From: Purshia tridentata
Lineage: Eukaryota; Streptophyta; Magnoliopsida; Rosales; Rosaceae
NCBI GenBank assembly: GCA_003254885.1
Contig: QANT01000514.1
Span: forward strand, 1-39,549
Length of the DNA: 39,549 bases
Direction: 5' to 3'
Shown: positions 32,130 through 39,549 of the stretch, piece after piece
Layout of the letters: every line of letters begins with the position of its first letter
Position numbering within the stretch: the first letter of the stretch is position 1
Position numbers and translations under genes: made by a program
Notes under the pieces: model-generated
What the model was told of the DNA's origin: nothing
The model's database searches: none
The model's input: the letters and a program-made list of their open reading frames with translations, nothing else

Positions 32130-33520
32130 TTTCTTACTTTTTTAAATTGCTTTTGATCCTTAAAGTTAATTCATATGATTTGAATACATAGTACTAATTA
32201 ACGCGACTACTTCTAACTGCTACTTTTTGTTTTTATTTTTAAGGCTCTCTAATAGAATAGTACCTTGGCCCCCATAGGATTGATCAGTAACTCATCCGAG
32301 GTACATGCATGCATTACCTCTTTGTTTGGTTGGCAGAAAAAGGAATTCCCAGAAAGACACATTCACTTCTCCAACATTCACACTTACAAAACTCACTTAA
32401 TATCATTTTTGTTTTGGGGTTTGTAAATCAGATGAAGCGTGAGGTGTGCACCTTTTATCTTTATCTTAAAAACTATATCTTTCAGCTATTTAATTTATCA
32501 AACAATTTTTTTTCCTTTTTTCTTAAGAGAAAAATAAAATAAAAACCAAGAGACTAAGGACAATAAACAAAGATTAATGAGAAAAAAAAAAAAACCCTTA
32601 GTAAAGACGATTAACTCCCGAGAACTTGAAATATTAAAAGGTAGATCGATCTGCCTCCTCTGCAAATCGATTCAGTTTAGAAATATACATATATAGCCTT
32701 ACATATGATACTCTTATATATTTTTTTAAATATATTTATGAATACATCATTCTATAACACAATTCAACTTCAAAAAGTTATTAAGACGTACACCCTGTAC
32801 ATGTATCTAAGCAACTACAACAACCAACATTGAGTACCTTAGTCCTGTCAATTTCTAAATTACTCCAATACATGCGGGAGAGGAAAGTTAAGTGGCTTAA
32901 ACCAGAACATCATATATTGCACTATATTGATGGGAGTTGTTATGGACAAGTGTAAGTTGATAATTTGATATGTAGTTAATGCAACACTATAATGTTTAAA
33001 ATCAATCACAATTCACAGCCAGATATGGCTACAGAGAATTGATTTCAAATGGAAGATTTTCTGATCATGCTTACAAAGCTAGCCTTTATATTTGCCTTGA
33101 AATTGCAAAGTATTTATGCATGTCAAAAAAAGTACTAGACAGAGAACCATGGAAAGACAAAGTGACTGATCGAGCCGGCGGTGCCAAATCAATGAACCTG
33201 TCGCACGTTGCAGTGCAGCTTTTTGGGTTCAACACTTTTATTAGGTTGACTAAATGTTAAATAAATACAGATGATCATGTTTTAGAATGACAATTAACTT
33301 TAATTTGCATTGTATAAAAAAATGGATGATTTTTTCATTTGAATACTTAAGGAATTTGAGGGGGTTTTTTTTTTTTTTCTTCTTGGTTTTGTTAGTATAT
33401 GGAGTTTTATTTATAGGTGTATGTGAGCGCTGAGTTCGGTTCTAAATTTAAAGATCCTATAATATCGAGTTTCTAGTTCATAAAACATGTGTTGCCTAAA
33501 GGTGATTAACAAACATATAT
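32130..33520. other. Gene-free stretch
   Basis: AT-rich, no gene recognised. A 73-codon frame at 33039-33260 has no similarity to any family I know and no flanking splice or promoter evidence. No repeats beyond short A/T runs. Confidence 0.35.
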
Positions 33521-33523
33521 GTT

Positions 33524-33588
33524 GGTTGGGTTAGTGTCATTTTCGATCGGTTGGGTTAGTGTCATTTTCGATCGGTTGGGTTATTTTC
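33524..33588. repeat. 25-bp tandem repeat, about 2.5 copies
   Basis: GGTTGGGTTAGTGTCATTTT plus CGATC repeats at 33524 and 33549, with a partial third copy at 33574. Confidence 0.8.
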
Positions 33589-33589
33589 T

Positions 33590-35413
33590 AATCAAATTAA
33601 ATAAACAAGCTTAGGTTATGGTTGATCATTTATTAATACGAACTAAAAAAATTGGCATGTCCTGATCATTTATTAATTTCTGCTACCAATCTCATAATAA
33701 ACATCACTTACTTAGGATTCACCAGCTAAAGAAACTGGTAGTTAATAAGTCAATGAAAAGAATGCTGGTATTGGCATTGCATATATATATATATGGTTTA
33801 ATTTGTGGTGGCAACAATTGCCGTTTAAATAAAGCTTGATCCTATATATATTGTCCTTTTGCCCTTTTGCCCTTTTTCTTTGTTGCCAGTTGGTCCTTTT
33901 GCCCATTGATCATGGCAGATTTGATTGCTAATTTGATGGCATATATACAGTATAATACAATATTAATGCAGTGGGACCAGCACAGGTGGCGATGGATTCA
34001 AATTAATGGATGCACTTATTAACCAAGATTATATACAGTGACCCCTTCTTTGTTGTATATGTGATTCATACTGCACTTCAGGTTTGGCAATTGACATTCA
34101 ATGAGTCGTAACTTTTGGCATTTGACATTAATTGACATTAATTGGCATTCTAAGTGAAAAACGAAGTGGTGTTTTTCTGTTCTTTTTCCTTGGGCAGTTG
34201 TCATTGATAATGAGAAATGTTTTGTTTTGAACATGCACTGAGGAAAGCCCATCTACACTAGGTCTATTCCTCCACCAGTTATATCTTGTCTTTTTTGCCC
34301 TTTTTTCTTGGTGTGGGAGAGAAAAACTCAAACTTTTGTTGACTTAAATCTGATATCACTCCAAAATTCATTTATTTCTAATACAATATATATAATTTGG
34401 TTACCAGATTGTAGCACTAATCTGAATAAGCCAACCAAGTGTTCTGTCCAAGCTAAAAGCTCCACCTCAATAAAAGGAGCCTATATATCTTATGGATCTT
34501 GTCATAACATCTTGCAAGAGTTTTCCTCTTTAGTTATATATCCAAATAGATTTACTAATCACCAAAGTGGTTGTAACTTGTATCTTACATAGTGCCATTT
34601 ATTACTTCAGGGCTTTTGTTTTTGCAGATCATGGAGTGACATACCAAGGGATTAATTGGATAACGTAGCTATGAAGCTAGAAGTGCATGAACATTATTAA
34701 TTTATGATGTGGAGAGGTCACATGGTGCATGAATATTATTTATGCATGATCAATTTAATTTATGCAGAGCATATGGGGATGTTGTGGCTTCACTTTTTGA
34801 GCTAAATCACCAACATGGAAAACAAGTGCCTTCATTTAAAGAAATCACATGCAGTGCGGGGTCCTATAACATAGGGGTGGGGGGCTTAATCCGACATCCC
34901 ATTTGCCATGCTTGTGATTAATGTGTGCCATTCTTGCAGTTTTCATTTTTCAAAGTGTGACACACTCACACACTTACAACTCTACTGGGTTTTAGTCCAG
35001 TTTATACAAGGCAAAGGGTTTGTAATTATGAAAAGGAACATATATTGCTGCCAAAATCATCAAAGTCATGACCATCATCGATCAGCCTGCAGATAATGAC
35101 CATTTTTGTGCTAATACTGTCAATTAATCAATAAGAACTAGTACTGCCAATCCATAATATATATCATGACCTATAATATCATTTGACGCATGGAGAATTT
35201 GTCCTTGCAAAACCAACTTATAAGAGAAGATCATGCTAAGAACTCATATACTAGTTCAAGGTTCTATTTTTCAAAATGGAATATTTATTTCCAAAATTAT
35301 ATATGTAGGATGGTATCTTTATCTCAACATTAATTTACCACCACCTTGAATATATAGTTGAATCCGCATGAGTGATCCTATTATGTGAGATCGACTACGT
35401 ATGTGCAAAAGAC
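33590..35413. other. Gene-free stretch
   Basis: No coding or RNA gene is supported. There are short internal repetitions such as TTTTGCCC (33857-33905) and GACATTAATTG (34125-34150). Frames at 34019-34331 and 34308-34592 overlap on both strands and show no domain. Confidence 0.35.
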
Positions 35414-35416
35414 TAA

Positions 35417-35975
35417 GAGTCCGTTTAGATAAGGGATGATTTGGATTTGGATTTGGATTTGGGCTCTTCAAATCCAAATTCACATATTTGGAATAATTTA
35501 AAAGTGTATATTTGGATTTGGTCCAAATCCAAGTTGGATTTGAGATGGCTAAATTCATGAATTTCAAATACATTCTTCAACTATGTATTTAAAATCCCAC
35601 CATCCCACCCTCTCTCTCACTCCCTCACCTCCGGCCACAATTGCCAGCGACCACCTCCGGCCACCCTCTAGCGACTTTACGGCGACTTTTCTGACCACCG
35701 CCGGTGACCTTTCGACGACTTTTCCTGCCACTGCTGATGACTTTCCTGTGACTTTTCTAGCCATCTCCGGCGACTTTTTCGACCACTCTCCGGCGACTTT
35801 TCTGACCATCCTCCGGCTACTTTTTTTATTTTTAATCATATATTTCAATTCTAGAATTGTCAAAAAAAAAGTTTAAAAATTAAAATACTTTGTGAAATTC
35901 TCGCTTTTGAATTTTAAATCTAAGAATTTCAAATGCATAAATTTGAAATCCAAATTCAAGAATTTAAACAGGGCC
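35417..35975. mobile_element. PIF/Harbinger-like MITE with TAA target duplication and GC-rich core
   Basis: The left end reads GAGTCCGTTTAGATAAGGG and the right end in reverse reads GGCCCTGTTTAAATTCTTG; ATTTGGATTTGG blocks follow inside both ends. TAA lies directly outside each end (35414-35416 and 35976-35978), as expected for PIF/Harbinger. The core (about 35630-35825) is a C-rich tandem array. No transposase frame is present. Confidence 0.72.
35640..35825. repeat. About 23-bp CGGCGACTTTTCTGACCAC tandem array
   Basis: Units of 22-24 bp built on GCGACTTTTCTGACCAC plus a CTCCG-like joint repeat about eight times with divergence. The array is much more GC-rich than its surroundings and produces open frames on both strands that are artefacts of the repeat. 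Confidence 0.75.
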
Positions 35976-35978
35976 TAA

Positions 35979-36635
35979 AAGTTCCAGTGCTATTTTTCAT
36001 ATTTCTCACAGACCTTCACTCAATTAATTACTTAGTGTATTAGTTTTCTATGATCATGAGTAGCACCAGTACTTCATGAGAAATATTTTGCTCACCCCGT
36101 TACCATATCTAACATGGTAATGAGCCAACTTTTTGTGGTGAGCAAAATAGCGCTGAGTACGGCATATATGAATCAGCTGATTGTCATATCCTACTCTGTT
36201 AGGTCCACATGTTATCACTCTCAGCATGCCCCCAAGTACTTCTCATGTTCGATCTGATCATGCCCTGTTGCATCCCACCATTAATAATGGCCAGTACTAG
36301 CTCTTACCATCCCTACCCCAGCCCAATTATTTTGGATCAGATACCATTGGGTTGTTTGTTCACTACTACTCGATCTCCTATTGGTTGGATCAAGTGTTTG
36401 ATAAAATTTTATTCTTATCTGAGACTGAGTTATTGGGATATATATTCAATATAATATCAGCTTTGATTTCTTAGCAATATCACACACATATTACATATAT
36501 ATATACAAAAAGTCTTGATTACTGATAAAAATGACTATTTGCCTATATTAATTTCTCATGAAAAGAGGGTTGAGTATTGGTCTCATATTTTCTGGAATCT
36601 TTGGATTACGTGTTTAATAAATTTTTCTTTTCATC
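35979..36635. other. Gene-free stretch
   Basis: Non-coding. The frame at 36209-36454 has no domain or supporting signals. Confidence 0.3.
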
Positions 36636-36813
36636 TTTTTTTTTTTGCCACAGGAAATTCATTGCATTAAACAAGCCCAAAAGACAACAGAGCAATACAT
36701 CCAAAAATCAACCAGCAAAACTAACAGAAAGTTGAAAACAAATACCAAAAAAGAAAGCAAGAAACCAACACAAATGCAGAGAAAAACCAGAGATCAAAAA
36801 TTTATATTTTCAT
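36617..36813 (-). mobile_element. 5'-truncated LINE-like 3' end, minus orientation
   Basis: Read on the minus strand, the insert ends GGGCTTGTTTAATGCAATG, then AATTTCCTGTGGC and a poly-A (the T run at 36636-36646), a form I associate with plant LINE 3' ends. Candidate flanking duplications (36617-36634 and 36796-36813) match at about 15 of 18 positions. The lysine-rich frame on the plus strand is the reverse side of this sequence and not a gene. Confidence 0.5.
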
Positions 36814-36965
36814 TAAGTACTTTGTCTAACTAATAATTAACTAAAATTTTCAGGATAAATATTCAGTATTACCAATAGAAGCGAACAACACATTGCCATG
36901 GTAATTATGTTTAGAGGCTCAATATATTATTGAAAGTTTTAGTCATGATTATGTTACATTCGTGA

Positions 36966-37055
36966 GTGAATTAGAATTGACTTAATTGGCCAAAAATAAA
37001 AATTATTTTCGTACACACTCAAGTTCGAATCCTACTACATTTGTAATTCTTGTTC
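36966..37055 (+). mobile_element. Possible SINE head with Pol III boxes
   Basis: GACTTAATTGGCC resembles an A box, and AGTTCGAATCC about 45 bases later closely matches a B box. There is no full tRNA fold and no clear tail, so it could be a decayed tRNA-derived SINE or a chance match. Confidence 0.3.
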
Positions 37056-39549
37056 ATCTTTAACCACATTTCCAAATTCCGGCAGAAAAACAAACCACAA
37101 TTCCAAATTATTTATTTATTTTTTTGTACTAATATTCAAAATTACGTCTTTTTAAATTATTAAGTTGAAATATTGTGTTCTCATCTAATTATTATTTTCA
37201 CTGTAAACTTGAAATTCTCAAAACATCAGTTTTTTTTAAAATCATCAAAACAACATCGGTAATCGGTTTAGATATAATCAGCCTAGTTTTATTATTATCC
37301 AACGGACCACCGACATCCATAAATGCTACACATTTACTCACCCAGCCTCAATACTAAAGCCATAATTTTGAACAGAAGCTACCATTGAAATTAAATATTG
37401 AATACTTTTACAGGAAAAAATAATTATAAATACATGTGTTAATGTTGGAATTAACATAAATTTGAAATAGTTAATTAGTTTGACCTTTTTTTTGTCATTT
37501 TTTATATTAAGTGTTTGACAAGTTAATTAAATAAGTTCCCCCATAAAATAAGCAATTATAAGTGAACCTAGTGGCTGCTATGGTAGTGGAATACAGATGG
37601 GTAGATTAGACCCCTCAATGAATGAAGGACATGGACATCAATATATCTATAAATTATCAATTAACACAATAATTAAACCTTTTAACAGGCACAATACCGC
37701 GTTTTAAGCATTATTTTGGATGATTTATATGGTTTTAATCATCATCATCACCCTCTTGACATCTACGTACCACTGCCTCACAATCTAAATACATAATGGA
37801 AACAAATTAATTAAAAACAAAAACAAGCCATAAAGAATATCAAAATATCAACTTGCTTTTATATTACATTAAATATTTAAAAAGTATTCTGCACTATTGA
37901 CTTTTAAAAAACAAGATTTTTTAATTTTTTTTAATTTGTAGGCTAAAGACTACGGTACCCCAAGGTGGTCCTGTTGTACGTAGATGATTATTTTTGTTGA
38001 TTACTGTTATTTTAGGCGATAATTAAGGACATTAATAAAAAAAATTTGTTTTTGTGTTTTTTTTTCAACGCATAGTTGTAATGGGGTTGAGCCTACAGTG
38101 CCTACTACTTAAGTCAAATGCTTGATGGATATTGCAAAGAATCAAAGATGGAAACACACCGACCTCACGTGAAATGTTTTGATCTACTCTTTTCAAAAAT
38201 GACATTAATTAATTAAAAACATTGGAGTCAAACAGGGGATCGAGATCCACTAATTAAAATCATTAGGGTTTGGTAATTAACCATAGACTTTGATGCTTGA
38301 ATTGAATCCCTTTAGTTTTTTATTTGGTTTTTTTATTTTATTAGAGTACTTTTTATATTATAAATACATATATTGTAAACTAATTGTGTAGGACTATGAG
38401 TTCGGACTTCATTAATGTTAAGGCAGAGTTATTGTCCCTTTATCGCATTGTAGAATTAATTATTATTACCAATAGTACTCCTAGATTTATTTGGTCGAAA
38501 TACTCATCTCTCATAATTTGCACCAAAAAAGTTTGCTTTTTTTTTTTTAATTAAAAACCTTTCCACTATGTGTCGAAATTAACAAATGAGATGATCGAGA
38601 TGACCAATTTCACAGCTAGAATACTAAAACAGAAGCTTCCAAAGTTAGGCTTAGGCCATTGTTTTCTTCTTTTTGAAAATAGTCAATGTATACACTTTTT
38701 GTATTATATTACAAAGAATTAAATCCTTAATTTATTTTATTTCTAAATTTTTAAAACTAATTTCTTTAACCCACAAATTTAGATTGAAAAACCCATCAAG
38801 TTTCTATGGGTTTAGGCACACAATGGAAAGGTATATATTTTAATTGAAGAATATATATATGTAGTACGTGGGAGCAAAACAACCCCACCATGGCAGCTTT
38901 AGATGGAGAAGGTTAGTGTAGGCAGACAAATATGTAATAACATGCAAAATGGATTCCAATCAATATTGAACACCATTGTATGAGTTTATATGATAGACTG
39001 TTGAGATTACAGTACGGAGGTATAGCCAAACAATTCGGGAATTTTTACATGGGACAAGGGTCCCATTAATTACTGTCATGCAACCCATATATGACTCGTC
39101 CCATCTTCCAAACCCCCCCACTGCTTAATATTATCAAAATTCCATTAATTTTTGTTTTCTGCTTGCATCAAAATTACTGAATTGTGATGTAATAATCATG
39201 TTGAATTTGTAGCTCTCAAATGTTACTTAATTACCTTCATGGTAAAAGAAATAAAGTGAATTACCTTCAAAATTACAATAATCTAATTTTACCCGATAAC
39301 TGTATTTACATGCATGCACCCATATATAATTACCTATCATGTACATAGCAAAATTAAACTTTAAAATTCAATTCCCCTTGTCCTCAAAGATAAAATTAAA
39401 ATCTATTTGCACATGCTTCACATCTTTTCTACATCTAAACTCCGCAACAAAATCAAACTCTATTCAATTATATGTGAACAGTCTTTTTAAAGTTGGCACC
39501 TCCCATTTTGTTTTCTTATGCTACCTAAATTAGACGTCATTTGAATACG
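37056..39549. other. Gene-free end of the window
   Basis: AT-rich sequence with A and T runs and no gene, RNA gene or defined repeat that I can support. All open frames here are short and of non-coding character. Confidence 0.4.

Noticed and set aside
33039..33260. 73-codon frame with mixed composition
   Set aside because: It has a less biased composition than its neighbours but no recognisable domain, no leader and no introns joining it to other exons; cannot be supported as a gene.
35564..35876. Overlapping open frames on both strands, Ser/Thr/Pro-rich or Val/Lys-rich
   Set aside because: They are produced by the CGGCGACTTTTC tandem array inside a transposon, not by a coding gene.
36645..36833. 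Lys/Thr/Gln-rich small protein
   Set aside because: It is the antisense of a LINE-like 3' end next to its poly-A tail.

Overview
This is nuclear DNA from a flowering plant, very probably a eudicot. It is AT-rich, its genes are split by GT-AG introns, there is an intron-containing elongator tRNA-Met of the plant type, and the protein families are plant ones: UGT85A glycosyltransferases, an AOP-type 2-oxoglutarate dioxygenase, a WIP zinc-finger factor and an ARP1-like RRM protein. The UGT85A proteins look like those of woody eudicots such as Rosaceae, but I cannot name the species from sequence alone.

Layout. (1) 2870-13118, + strand: a small metabolic cluster of three tandem UGT85A-type genes (A 2870-4560, B 7752-9323, C 11546-13118) with one intact AOP-like dioxygenase (5073-6744) between A and B. 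The three UGTs share one phase-1 intron position and a PSPG sugar-donor box. All three differ from a clean frame: A has one extra A near its stop codon, B has two single-base losses and a 12-base in-frame deletion, and C has one missing A in exon 1. (2) 16467-17844, - strand: a complete two-exon WIP-family C2H2 transcription factor. (3) 19845-24774, - strand: a complete six-exon RNA-binding protein with one RRM and a Tyr/Gln/Pro/Ser-rich tail; a 77/80-bp tandem duplication copies the end of its third exon together with the splice donor. (4) 30179-30263, + strand: elongator tRNA-Met(CAT) with an 11-nt intron. (5) The rest, including almost all of 24.8-39.5 kb, shows no convincing protein-coding gene.

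The non-coding space is full of small mobile-element remnants whose edges can be read directly. They include non-autonomous hAT-type elements (one at 10227-10492 with a perfect 8-bp target duplication), PIF/Harbinger-type elements with TTA or TAA target duplications, two long fold-back elements (10587-10974 and 31279-31993), ultra-short LINE-like tails flanked by 14-20 bp duplications, and many local tandem duplications and minisatellites.

Functional reading: the UGT/dioxygenase group could act in modifying a specialised metabolite (glucosylation plus oxidation), but co-location is the only evidence. The zinc-finger and RRM genes look like ordinary single-copy neighbours. I do not see a clearly new biological system. 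The most unusual items are the fold-back hairpin between two UGT copies, the duplicated splice donor in the RRM gene, and the recurrent mini-LINE insertions.
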